NCBI RefSeq assembly: GCF_049316285.1
Contig: NZ_JBMOXA010000012.1
Span: forward strand, 138,935-202,934
Length of the DNA: 64,000 nucleotides
Origin: Rhodoferax_B sp049316285
GTDB lineage: Bacteria > Pseudomonadota > Gammaproteobacteria > Burkholderiales > Burkholderiaceae_C
Direction of reading: 5' to 3'
Shown here: positions 7,650 through 15,704 of the stretch, one piece after another
Numbering within the stretch: position 1 is the stretch's first letter
Layout: each line of letters begins with the position of its first letter
Notes under the pieces: generated by a model
What the model saw: the letters and a program-made list of their open reading frames with translations, nothing else
The model's database searches: none
Told to the model about the DNA's origin: nothing
Program-made: the position numbers and the translations under genes

Positions 7650-8910
7650 GCATCAGCTCCATGCCGTCGAGCGTGGGGTTGTCGCTGTGCACACGGCACA
7701 AGGCCTGATCGGCAGAGACCTGGCCTATGTGTGAAAGGCCCCAGGCGTCCAACGACTGCACAGCCAGGCTGGAGGTGTCGCCCCCGGCAATGCCCACACG
7801 ACGCAACGGGCTGGCCTGCAGCACCTGGGCCAACCAGTCGCCACAGGCCTGGGCCAGGCTGCGTGAGCCTGCGGGCACACCTTCCGTCGCGCGGCCTTCG
7901 GCACTCGAGGTGCAGGCCAATACGTTCTGGCCCTTGCGCAACATGGCCGACACCTCAGCCGCCATGCGTCGGCGGTAAACACCGTCGGGCGCGGCTAGCT
8001 GCACGGCGTCCAGGCTGACCCGTTCAAACGCCTTGGCGTGATGCACCTGCTGTGCGGTGATGGGCGAAAGGCTGCCCACCAGCACCAGCACCGGACCCAC
8101 GGCCGCGCCAATGTTGCTGGGCGCGGGCGGCGTGTGCTGCTGCTGCTGCTGCGCGGCCCAATGCGCCGTCAAGGCCTGCACCACGCTGCTCGGGCCCACG
8201 GCCAGCAGCGGCTGTTGCTGGGCTTCGCGCCAGATCAGGCCACCGACCGCGGCCAGGTGTGCAGGCTCTGCCACGTCGAGCAACACGGCATCCGGCCGGG
8301 TCTGCTGCAAGGCCTCGAGTTTGTCGTGTTGTGTGGCCTCGGCGGCGTGGTACACCGGGTAGGCTAGCCCGGCCACCGCCTCCAGCCCCTGCAGCGCCAG
8401 ATGCTGGCGCAGGTCGGCCTCGTGCATGGGTGTCACCGGGTGCTGGCGCATGGTGGGATGGCGGTCGATGCGGTAAACCGTGCCACCGCTGCCCGCCGCC
8501 GCAAACAAGTTGCCAAACACACAGTAGCGCCCCAGGTTGGGCTGGCCGCCGACGATGGGCACAAACTGGTTGGGCGCATACGGGCGCAGGCTGCGCACCG
8601 CCTGGCCTATGCTGCCCACATGCGGCGCACTGTCGAAGGTGGAGCAGCATTTGTAGTGCAACACCCGCGCGCCCGAAGCGGCAAAAAAGGCGCCCACGGG
8701 GGCCAGTTCGGTCGCCATTTCCTCGGGCGCCATGGCACGTGCGGCACCTGCTATGCCCAGGCAATCCAGCGCGCCCGCACGCTCGCGCTGCGCCGCTGTG
8801 GGCAAGGCCAGGAACAGCAGGGCGCGCAGGCCGGCACGTGCGGCGTTGGCCAGGGTGTCGGTGGCGCCGGTGAAGTCGTCGGCGTAATAAACGATGCGCG
8901 GGGCTTGCAT
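7591..8910 (-). CDS. Four-carbon acid sugar kinase family protein (OiaK/OtnK/DtnK-like)
   Basis: A 439-residue kinase of the DUF1537 family, which phosphorylates four- to six-carbon sugar acids. It begins PRIVYYADDFTGATDTLANAARAG, the family substrate-binding signature. The C-terminal nucleotide-binding domain has RRVGIAGGDTSSLAVQSL and LKGGQMGPPDVFERL. A CAG run gives a short glutamine tract near residue 255 (QQQQQ). Its start lies 9 bp after the RuBisCO-like gene with no obvious ribosome site, implying coupling. Known kinase/RuBisCO-like pairs include 3-oxo-isoapionate kinase (OiaK) with OiaX. That role is likely by context but not proven. The gene ends inside the convergent CoA-transferase gene. 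Confidence 0.88.
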   Translation of the reverse strand: MQAPRIVYYADDFTGATDTLANAARAGLRALLFLALPTAAQRERAGALDCLGIAGAARAMAPEEMATELAPVGAFFAASGARVLHYKCCSTFDSAPHVGSIGQAVRSLRPYAPNQFVPIVGGQPNLGRYCVFGNLFAAAGSGGTVYRIDRHPTMRQHPVTPMHEADLRQHLALQGLEAVAGLAYPVYHAAEATQHDKLEALQQTRPDAVLLDVAEPAHLAAVGGLIWREAQQQPLLAVGPSSVVQALTAHWAAQQQQQHTPPAPSNIGAAVGPVLVLVGSLSPITAQQVHHAKAFERVSLDAVQLAAPDGVYRRRMAAEVSAMLRKGQNVLACTSSAEGRATEGVPAGSRSLAQACGDWLAQVLQASPLRRVGIAGGDTSSLAVQSLDAWGLSHIGQVSADQALCRVHSDNPTLDGMELMLKGGQMGPPDVFERLIRGA

Positions 8911-8919
8911 GCGGGTGGA

Positions 8920-10185
8920 TTACTTGCCGAAGAACTTCAGCGCACTGGCCAGCTCCGGGGCTTGCCTGGCGTAGTCCGCCAGCGTTTGCCCGGCACGCAC
9001 GGCCTGCCAGGCCTGGCGGATGCTGGTCACGCCCGCGGCCGGGCCATCGGGGTGGGCCAGAATGCCGCCGCCCGACATGAACAACAAGTCGTCGCTGCCA
9101 ATCGCGTCCCAGGTGGCGGGCACGGTGCCGGCCCATTGGCCGGACGAGAAGGCCGGCATCACGCGGTCGTCCACGGCCTGGGTCAAGGGTGTGTAGCAGT
9201 CGTGTGCGGAGCTGATGACTTCGGCATCGGCCTGCGCAAACTTGCCCTGTAGGCCATGCACGTGCATGTGGTCCACACCGGCTAGGCGCCACAGCGTTTG
9301 ATAAGCCTGGAAGCCCATGCCCAACATGGGGTGGCGCGACAGGGCGCCAAAACCATTGCGGTGCGCGTGTAGCGCCAGCGGTGTGTGGCGGCGCAGCGTC
9401 TGCATGCCGGAGTAGCCACACCAGTTGATGCTGGCCATGACACACGAGCCACCTTCGCGTTGAACCAGATCGGCATGGCGCTTCATGGCGTCGGTTTCGT
9501 CAGTGATGTTGAAGGCCACCATCACGTGTTTGCCGGTGCGCTCTTGGTGTGCGCGCACCACGGCCATCACCGCCGGCACGCGCTCGGCCAGCGGTGCGTG
9601 AACCGGGTTGGCACAGACTTCGTCGTCCTTGATGAAGTCCACACCGGCGGCGCACAAGGTGGCCACCAGCTCAGCGGTTTGCGCGGCCGAGAAACCCACG
9701 TTGGGTTTGATGATGGTGCCCACCAAGGCGCCTTGGTCCACACCGGTGATGCGGCGTGTGCCCGCAATACCGACCTGCGGCAACTCAAACTGCGCGCGGT
9801 AGTCGGCCGGCAAGCTCAGGGTTTCCAAACGCATGCCGGTGACTTCGCCCAGGTCGTACAAATTGCCCGCCACGGTGGCGGCCAGCGTTGACAGGTTGGC
9901 GCCTATGTTGGCCACAGGGTAAGCAACGTCGACCAACACCTGGCGCCACGGGCCAGAAGGCGCGTGACGCGCCAGCCAGGCGTTGGGCAGGCTGGGCGTA
10001 CTGGCGGTGGCGACGGTTTCGATGCGCTCCACCGTGGCGCGCGCACGGGCGCGCAGGTCGTCGGTTTCGCCGGCCACACGGGTAAAGGTGCCGCAGGACT
10101 GCTCACCGGCCATGACCTCGGCCACCTTGGCCGGGTCTAGCGGGGTCTCGACGAGGTAGCGCGCGAAAATGCGATCTGAACTCAT
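8920..10185 (-). CDS. RuBisCO-like protein (RLP), probable sugar-acid phosphate C-C lyase
   Basis: A 421-residue RuBisCO superfamily protein, not a CO2-fixing RuBisCO. Aligning motifs by eye: K160 (IIKPNVGFS) corresponds to RuBisCO K175; the next lysine (K177) is Asn162; K186-D188-E189 (DFIKDDE) keeps the metal/carbamate triad; H275, H308 and K315 (DHMHVHGLQGKF) match H294, H327 and loop-6 K334; SGGG (371-374) matches the phosphate site. The ATG at 10185 follows AAGGAAAGA. Next to a DUF1537 kinase, the closest described roles are the enzymes acting on 3-oxo-isoapionate-4-phosphate (OiaX transcarboxylase/hydrolase, or the related decarboxylase). DK-MTP enolase is less likely because no methionine-salvage gene is nearby. 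Confidence 0.9.
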   Translation of the reverse strand: MSSDRIFARYLVETPLDPAKVAEVMAGEQSCGTFTRVAGETDDLRARARATVERIETVATASTPSLPNAWLARHAPSGPWRQVLVDVAYPVANIGANLSTLAATVAGNLYDLGEVTGMRLETLSLPADYRAQFELPQVGIAGTRRITGVDQGALVGTIIKPNVGFSAAQTAELVATLCAAGVDFIKDDEVCANPVHAPLAERVPAVMAVVRAHQERTGKHVMVAFNITDETDAMKRHADLVQREGGSCVMASINWCGYSGMQTLRRHTPLALHAHRNGFGALSRHPMLGMGFQAYQTLWRLAGVDHMHVHGLQGKFAQADAEVISSAHDCYTPLTQAVDDRVMPAFSSGQWAGTVPATWDAIGSDDLLFMSGGGILAHPDGPAAGVTSIRQAWQAVRAGQTLADYARQAPELASALKFFGK

Positions 10186-10251
10186 ATTCTTTCCTTGCAT
10201 TGCCACAGTCAAAACGCAGCGTTGCGACAAGCCCCATCGAGGCGCGAAATA

Positions 10252-10338
10252 CCGCGGAACCGGCTTTGCCGGGCCGCTGGTATTGCCCCCTGCAAGGGGG
10301 TTGGCGAAGCGACACGTAGTGCGCAAAGACTGGGGGTG
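10252..10338 (-). repeat. Interspersed stem-loop repeat, copy 1
   Basis: About 87 bp, one of three copies in the window (others at 37852-37938 and 38960-39044), lying 10 bp beyond the stop of the VOC gene. It contains CCGGC-TTT-GCCGG and CCCCCT-GCA-AGGGGG hairpins, then the conserved tail GCGACACGTAGTGCGC...GACTGGGGGTG. All three copies have the same orientation relative to transcription. Paired bases differ between copies in a compensatory way. Confidence 0.8.
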
Positions 10339-10348
10339 AGCGTCATAT

Positions 10349-10888
10349 TCAAATCTTGCTGAGATCAGGGAAGGGGCGCACCGGGTCTTTGCCATCCCAG
10401 CCCTCAGATGAACTGCGGATCAGGTCGAACATACGGCCCTTGGGACCGGCGACTTCCGACAGCTCGATCACCGTGCCGGGGTGGTATTCGGTGTCGAAAT
10501 AAATGAAGCGGCCACGCTCGCCCACCTCGCCACTCATCTTGGGCTTGAAACCTTCGGCCAGCAGGCGCTTCACGTCGGCGTCGTAGTCTTCGGTCCAGTA
10601 GGCCACGTGTTGCAAACCGGTGCGGCCGGCCTGCAGGAAGTCGCGGTACATAGAGGGCACGTCGTTGCGTGTCTGTATCAGCTCGACCTGCACAAAACCC
10701 GAGTTGGCGAGCGCCACCGAGTTGTGTGGCTCGTAACTCTTGCCGTCGTACTGGTAGTTGACGATGGGCACCTTGGGGTTGTAGTACCACGGGCCCACGC
10801 CCAGGGTCTTGCTCCAGTAGTCCATGGCGGCTTCGATGTCGTGCACGACGTAGCCGAGTTGGCGAATTTGTCCGAAATGGCGGCTCAT
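10349..10888 (-). CDS. VOC (glyoxalase/epimerase fold) family protein
   Basis: A 179-residue vicinal-oxygen-chelate protein built of two beta-alpha-beta-beta-beta units. The first starts IRQLGYVVHDIEAAMDYWSKTLGVGPWYY and the second GLQHVAYWTEDYDADVKRLLAEGF. Candidate metal ligands are the Glu in VQVELIQ, the His in LQHVAYW and the Glu in VIELSEVAG. This pattern resembles methylmalonyl-CoA epimerase-like VOC proteins. It lies between the TRAP genes and the RuBisCO-like gene on the same strand, so it probably epimerises or isomerises the imported substrate or a 3-oxo acid intermediate. That role is inference. Confidence 0.85.
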   Translation of the reverse strand: MSRHFGQIRQLGYVVHDIEAAMDYWSKTLGVGPWYYNPKVPIVNYQYDGKSYEPHNSVALANSGFVQVELIQTRNDVPSMYRDFLQAGRTGLQHVAYWTEDYDADVKRLLAEGFKPKMSGEVGERGRFIYFDTEYHPGTVIELSEVAGPKGRMFDLIRSSSEGWDGKDPVRPFPDLSKI

Positions 10889-10931
10889 GTGGTTCTCCCT
10901 TGTATGTTGGCTTTGGTGTGAGGGTGGGTGA

Positions 10932-12818
10932 TTACGTTTTGAGGAAACCGGTGGAGAACCACGGCACAGCGGCCACCAGCAGCAGGCCCACGAGCAGCGC
11001 CGCCATATAGCCCCAGATGTATTTCATGCCTTCGGTGGGCTCGACCTTGCTGACCGCGCAGGCGCCGTAGTAACCCACACCAATCGGCGGCGCGAACAGG
11101 CCTATGCCCATCGCAAAAATCACCACCATGGCGTAGTGCACTTCATGCACACCCACGGCCTTGGCAATGGGGAACAGCAGCGGGCCAAACAACACGATGG
11201 CGGGAATGCCTTCGAGCACACAACCCAGCACGATGAAAGCGACGATGGACACCGCCAGGAAGCCGTAGCTGCCGCCCGGAAGCGACGCCATGATCTTGGC
11301 CAGATCGGTGGAAAAACCCGACTGCGTGAGGCCCCAGGCCATGGCCGTGGCACAGCCCACGATGAGCATGATGGCGCCCGACAGGGAAGCGGTTTCGATC
11401 AGCATGGGGCGCAGGCGGCGCCAGTCGAACTGGCGGTAGAAGATCAGCCCGGCCAGCACCGAATACACCACACCTATGGTCGACACCTCGGTGGCCGTGG
11501 CCACCCCTTCAACCACCGCCGCGCGGATCACAAACGGCAAGGCCACCGCTGGCAGCGCCACCCAGAACAGCCGGGCGATTTCGCGTTTGGGCACACGTTG
11601 GATGCCGCTCAGATCTTCATTGCGGTAACGCCACCACACCACCGAACAAAGGCACAGGCCCAGCACCACGGCGGGCAACATGCCGCCGGTGAACAGCGCC
11701 GCAATCGACACCCCGGTGACCGAACCAATGGTGATGAGCACGATGGACGGCGGAATGGTTTCGGTCTGCGCGCCGGTGGCCGAAAGCAGCGCCACCAGGT
11801 CGCCGGGCTTGGCGCCGCGTTTTTTCATCTCGGGGAACAACACCGGCGCAATCGCCGCCATGTCGGCGATCTTCGAGCCGGAGATGCCGGAGATCAGATA
11901 CATGGCGCCGATCAACACATACGACAGGCCGCCGCGCACATGGCCCAGCAGGCTGGCCAGGAAGCCAATCATGGCACGCGCCATGCCGGTCATCTCGATC
12001 AACGCACCCAGGAAGATGAACAGCGGCACCGCCAACAGGATGAGGTGCGACATGCCTTCGTCCAGGCGGCCCACCATCACCAGCATGGGGGTTTGTGTGG
12101 TCAGCGCCAGATAACCAAACGTGGCCAGTGCAAACGAGAACGCAATCGGCACACCGGCGAACACACAGCCCGCCACCACACACACAAAAAACACAATCAG
12201 GTTGAGTTTGCCCAGGCTGGCAAACACCGGCTGCGCCAGCCAGAACGCCGCCACCAGCGCGGCGGTGACGCCCACGGCCACGGCAATCTGCCGCAGCGTG
12301 CTGAGTTTGAACAGCCGCAGCAGCGCCGCCAGCATCATCAGCAACATGCCCGCAGGAATGGCCGAGGCGCGCCAGGCGTTGCTGATCTCCAGTGCGGGCG
12401 TGATGATGAAGTGTTCTTCTTCGGCGTATTCGTAGGCCGGCCACAACACCAGCGCCAGAAAGGCCAGGGCGGCGGTGATGGCCACCGCATCCAGCATGGC
12501 GCGCGTGCCGGGCTTGGCACTGTTCACCAGTGCGGCCATGCGCATGTGTTCACCCCGGCGCAAGGCCACCACGGCGCCCAGCATGGACAGCCACAGGAAC
12601 AGGATGGAGGCCAGTTCATCCGACCACACCAGCGGCGCGTGGAACACATAACGCGCCACCACACCGGCGAACAGCACCACGATCTCGACCAGCACAATGG
12701 CCGCCGCCGCCGACTCCATCACCACACCAAAACCCTGGTCCAGCCGGCGTGCAAGCGGGCTGAACGGATTGGCTGGCGGGGCGTTTTTTTCTAGCGCGGG
12801 ATCAGAGGGCAGGGACAT
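10932..12818 (-). CDS. TRAP transporter, fused small and large membrane subunits (DctQM)
   Basis: A 628-residue inner-membrane protein that combines the two usual TRAP membrane subunits. The first ~180 residues are DctQ-like with four hydrophobic segments (VVMESAAAAIVLVEIVVLFAG..., WSDELASILFLWLSMLGAVVALRRGEHMR). The rest is the DctM-like permease with about twelve segments, including the conserved SGISGSKIADMAAIAPVL and GCATAMAWGLTQS. Together with the upstream DctP protein it drives Na+-coupled uptake of a small carboxylate. It lies between DctP and the VOC gene on one transcription unit. Confidence 0.94.
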   Translation of the reverse strand: MSLPSDPALEKNAPPANPFSPLARRLDQGFGVVMESAAAAIVLVEIVVLFAGVVARYVFHAPLVWSDELASILFLWLSMLGAVVALRRGEHMRMAALVNSAKPGTRAMLDAVAITAALAFLALVLWPAYEYAEEEHFIITPALEISNAWRASAIPAGMLLMMLAALLRLFKLSTLRQIAVAVGVTAALVAAFWLAQPVFASLGKLNLIVFFVCVVAGCVFAGVPIAFSFALATFGYLALTTQTPMLVMVGRLDEGMSHLILLAVPLFIFLGALIEMTGMARAMIGFLASLLGHVRGGLSYVLIGAMYLISGISGSKIADMAAIAPVLFPEMKKRGAKPGDLVALLSATGAQTETIPPSIVLITIGSVTGVSIAALFTGGMLPAVVLGLCLCSVVWWRYRNEDLSGIQRVPKREIARLFWVALPAVALPFVIRAAVVEGVATATEVSTIGVVYSVLAGLIFYRQFDWRRLRPMLIETASLSGAIMLIVGCATAMAWGLTQSGFSTDLAKIMASLPGGSYGFLAVSIVAFIVLGCVLEGIPAIVLFGPLLFPIAKAVGVHEVHYAMVVIFAMGIGLFAPPIGVGYYGACAVSKVEPTEGMKYIWGYMAALLVGLLLVAAVPWFSTGFLKT

Positions 12819-12876
12819 GGCGCGGGGGTACTTTCACGGGTGTGATCGAGGTCATCAAACAGACAAGGCGGCGGCG

Positions 12877-12896
12877 GGGCGCTTGACCAAGCGCCC
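12877..12896 (-). promoter_or_regulatory. Stem-loop between dctP- and dctQM-like genes
   Basis: Perfect 8-bp stem GGGCGCTT with a 4-nt loop and AAGCGCCC, placed in the 107-bp gap between the binding-protein gene and the membrane-protein gene. No T-run follows in the direction of transcription, so it is not a classical terminator. Such hairpins often stabilise the binding-protein part of the transcript. Confidence 0.5.
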
Positions 12897-12925
12897 ACTG
12901 CCGCAAGCCAGCGAAGCAGCAGCAG

Positions 12926-13945
12926 TTAAGCCAGCTTGCCCACGGCTTTTTCGAGCAGGGCCCAGGCTTCGTCGCCGAAACGGCCCTTCCACTCGCCGTA
13001 GAAACCGGCTTCGCGCAGCTTGGCGCGGAAGCTGTCGGCCGTGGGGCGGTTGATGCTCAGGCCCTTGGCCTGCAGGTCGCCGACCACCGATTCGTTGAGC
13101 TTCTTGATGTCTTCGCGCTGGGCCAGGCCGGCGTCGTTGATGGCGGCCGAGACAATGGTCTTGAGGTCGGCCGGCAGGCGTTCCCAGGTGCGGCCGTTGG
13201 CGATGAACCAGTAGCCGTCCCAGATGTGATTGGTGAGCGAGCAGTACTTCTGCACCTCATACAGCTTGGCCACCTGGATGATGGGCAGCGGGTTTTCTTG
13301 CGCATCGACAATCTTGGTCTGCAGCGAAGAGTAGACCTCGCTGAACTGCAGGCTGGTGGGCGCGGCGCCCAGGCCCTTGAACATGCTGATGGACAGCGGG
13401 CTCACCGGCACACGGATCTTCAGGCCGTCCAGGTCTTTGGCGGTGCTCACCGGCGCCTTGCTGCTGGTGGTTTGGCGGAAGCCGTTGTCCCACATCTTTT
13501 CAAACGTGTGCAGGCGCATCTTGGCAATCGCCGCACGCACGTGGGCGCCCAGACCACCGTCCATCGCGCCCCACACCTGGTTGTAGTCGGAGAACGCAAA
13601 ACCCACGGCGTTGATCGCGGCCACCGGCACCAGCGTGGCGATCACCAGGGCGGATGGGGTGAAGAAGTCGATGCCGCCCGAGCGCACCTGCGACAGCATG
13701 TCGGTGTCACCGCCGAGCTGGTTGTTCGGGAAGATCTTGATGTCTACACGACCCTTGGTTTCCTTCAGGATGCGGTCCATCGCTTCTTGCGCGCGGATGT
13801 TCAGCGGGTGGGTGACGGGCAGGTTGTTGCCGTACTTCAGCGTGAACTCGGCCGTTTGCGCCATGACCGGCAAGGCGCCCGCAACCCCGGCGACGGGAAC
13901 GGCGGACAAGGTACGCAACAGGCTGCGGCGGGTGACTTGGGTCAT
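12926..13945 (-). CDS. TRAP transporter periplasmic binding protein (DctP family)
   Basis: A 339-residue exported binding protein. The N-terminus MTQVTRRSLLRTLSAVPVAG has a twin-arginine-like RRSLL motif followed by a hydrophobic stretch ending VMAQTA. Family landmarks are GNNLPVTHPLNIRAQEAMDRI, GRVDIKIFPNNQLGGDTDMLSQVRSGGIDF, and LDGLKIRVPVSPLS containing the carboxylate-binding Arg. The ATG at 13945 follows AGGAGACACC. It is the first gene of the minus-strand locus that runs through the VOC, RuBisCO-like and kinase genes. It is divergent from the LacI regulator across 135 bp. Confidence 0.94.
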   Translation of the reverse strand: MTQVTRRSLLRTLSAVPVAGVAGALPVMAQTAEFTLKYGNNLPVTHPLNIRAQEAMDRILKETKGRVDIKIFPNNQLGGDTDMLSQVRSGGIDFFTPSALVIATLVPVAAINAVGFAFSDYNQVWGAMDGGLGAHVRAAIAKMRLHTFEKMWDNGFRQTTSSKAPVSTAKDLDGLKIRVPVSPLSISMFKGLGAAPTSLQFSEVYSSLQTKIVDAQENPLPIIQVAKLYEVQKYCSLTNHIWDGYWFIANGRTWERLPADLKTIVSAAINDAGLAQREDIKKLNESVVGDLQAKGLSINRPTADSFRAKLREAGFYGEWKGRFGDEAWALLEKAVGKLA

Positions 13946-13973
13946 GGTGTCTCCTAATGAAATGTTGATGCGT

Positions 13974-14086
13974 TTTGATGCATCATTTGTCTTGGTTTAT
14001 CTGCTTTTCGTCTTGCAAGATGCCGAACAATATGGATTCATACGGCTAATGTCAAACTTAAAAATGATGGAATTTGATGTATGAAT
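13974..14086. promoter_or_regulatory. Divergent control region with LacI-type operator candidates
   Basis: TTTTGATGCATCATT (13974-13988) contains the perfect 10-bp palindrome TGATGCATCA, a form typical of LacI-family operators. A related sequence, ATTTGATGTATGAAT (14072-14086), matches 11 of 15 positions and overlaps the regulator's start codon. Together they would let the adjacent LacI protein repress both the TRAP operon and itself. Confidence 0.5.
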
Positions 14087-15151
14087 ACGGGTAAACCCGC
14101 GCCGTTTGCTGCAACCAAGGCCGCCCTGTTGCCCGATGTGGCGCGGCTTGCAGGCGTCTCTACCGCCACCGTGGACCGCGTGCTCAACCGCCGCCCCGGT
14201 GTACGCCCGGCCACCGTGGAGCGTGTGCTCAAGGCCGCCGCCGAACTCAAGTACCTGCCCGAAAACGACCTCTACGCCGCGCTGGCACCGCAGCCCATGC
14301 GCTTGGCGTTTTTGCTGCCCGCCGGCACCAACCGCTTCATCCGCATGATGGGCGACACCGTGGGTTATCTGCACGAACACTGGGCGCCCTACAACGTGCG
14401 TTGCCACGTCGACTACATCGAAAGCTTCAACCCCGAAGAACTCGCGCGCAGCGTGCTGCGCGCGGGCGAACGTGCCGATGGTGTGGCCTTCATGGCACTG
14501 GAACACCCAGCGGTGCGTGAGGCGGTGAACAGCCTGGCCGAACGCAAGGTGCCCACGGTGACCTTGATCTCCGACATCTCCAACACCCTGCGCACCGCCT
14601 ATGTGGGGCTGGACAACCGCGCCGCCGGCCGCACCGCCGCCTACCTCATAGGCCGCTTCATCGGCCCACGCGCCAACCACACCACCGCCAAGGTGGCCAT
14701 GATTGCGGGCAGCCTGAGCTACCGCGCACACGAGGAACGCGAGGCCGGTTTTCTGCAACTGTTCCAGGAGCAGTTTCCGGGCATTGAAGTGGTCGGCCTG
14801 CGCGAAGGCCACGACGATGCACGCAAGAACTACGAACAGATGAAGGTGCTGCTGGAACAACACCCCGATCTGGCCGGCATCTACAACATCGGCGGTGCAT
14901 CAGACGGTGTAGGCCGTGCATTGGAAGAGGCCGGCCTGGAGCACAAGGTCGTGTTCGTTGGCCACGGCCTCTCGCCCGACACCCGTGCGCTGCTGATACG
15001 CGGCAGCATGGACGCGGTGATCACCCAAAGCCCACAAACGGCGATGACCAGCTGTGTGCGCATCTTCACCAATGTGCGCGATGGGCTGGAGCCGCTGGGG
15101 GGGGTGGAAGTGGCGCGCAGCCAGGTGATTTTTAGAGAGAACTTGCCTTAG
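14081..15151 (+). CDS. LacI family transcriptional regulator
   Basis: A 356-residue repressor. The N-terminal helix-turn-helix and hinge read LPDVARLAGVSTATVDRVLNRRPGVRPATVERVLKAA (about residues 17-53). A periplasmic-binding-protein-like effector domain follows (MRLAFLLPAGTNRF...). Features such as VTLISDISNTLRTAYVGLDNRAAGRTAAYLIGRF and GIYNIGGASDGVGRALEE place it in the group sensing sugars or sugar acids. It is divergent from the TRAP/RuBisCO-like/kinase locus and is presumably its repressor. Confidence 0.94.
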   Translation: MNTGKPAPFAATKAALLPDVARLAGVSTATVDRVLNRRPGVRPATVERVLKAAAELKYLPENDLYAALAPQPMRLAFLLPAGTNRFIRMMGDTVGYLHEHWAPYNVRCHVDYIESFNPEELARSVLRAGERADGVAFMALEHPAVREAVNSLAERKVPTVTLISDISNTLRTAYVGLDNRAAGRTAAYLIGRFIGPRANHTTAKVAMIAGSLSYRAHEEREAGFLQLFQEQFPGIEVVGLREGHDDARKNYEQMKVLLEQHPDLAGIYNIGGASDGVGRALEEAGLEHKVVFVGHGLSPDTRALLIRGSMDAVITQSPQTAMTSCVRIFTNVRDGLEPLGGVEVARSQVIFRENLP

Positions 15152-15704
15152 GGGTTGGGGGTGCGGGGGGAGGAGTGATTTGCGCGGATGGCTGCTGCAG
15201 GCTGGTCTGAGACATTGGGCCGCTCACCGGGAATGGCGGCGGCCGCTCAAAGCGGTCAATCGCCAGCTGCAGTCTAGATCGTCTGCAGCACATCCAACAC
15301 CGGTCAGTCGACCGCTGCCCGCCGAGTCGTGGCTCACGAGGGACTTCTTGCGCCCTGGGTCATCGGCTGTACCCGAACCACTTCAGCCATCACGCTGGCT
15401 CGACGAACTCGCGCTGACGGCGGGGTTAGGTTGTTTGCCTGCGTAACTACTCGATATCGGTTTGCCATCACGATCATTAACAAGGCGCGTCAGTTCGATG
15501 GCGTATTGACAGAGCTATCCGCCTGAATTCAACTTTAGTTTTGAATGATTGTTAGGAAGTTATCCGCCGCCACATTTGTCAGTATGACCACTCCGCTGGT
15601 CTCGTTCGGCACACTGAGCCAGACTGGGTCTACGGAGTAGATTAGATTACGAGCCAGTCAAAGTTTGATACCCAACTAGGTCAGCGATGCACCAGGAGGA
15701 ATAT
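15152..15704. other. Intergenic region with no convincing gene
   Basis: About 550 bp between the LacI gene and the orphan gene. The left half is GC-rich, with short GACCGC/GCGGTC-type repeats near 15255 and 15310 and a short open frame of unsupported composition. The right half becomes AT-richer, like the orphan gene after it. No tRNA or integrase is visible. Confidence 0.5.
15694..15699 (+). promoter_or_regulatory. Strong ribosome-binding site deciding the start
   Basis: A perfect AGGAGG, 5 nt before the ATG at 15705, makes that ATG a better start than the in-frame one at 15687. Confidence 0.75.

Noticed and set aside
8132..8150. CTG/CAG trinucleotide run in the kinase gene
   Set aside because: It only encodes a short glutamine tract and is too short to call a repeat element.
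11136..12794. A 552-codon plus-strand open frame rich in His and Gln
   Set aside because: It is antisense to the clear DctQM gene and has the low-complexity composition typical of GC-rich shadow frames.
15180..15446. An 88-codon plus-strand frame after the LacI gene
   Set aside because: No start signal or family features; the region looks like degenerate intergenic DNA.
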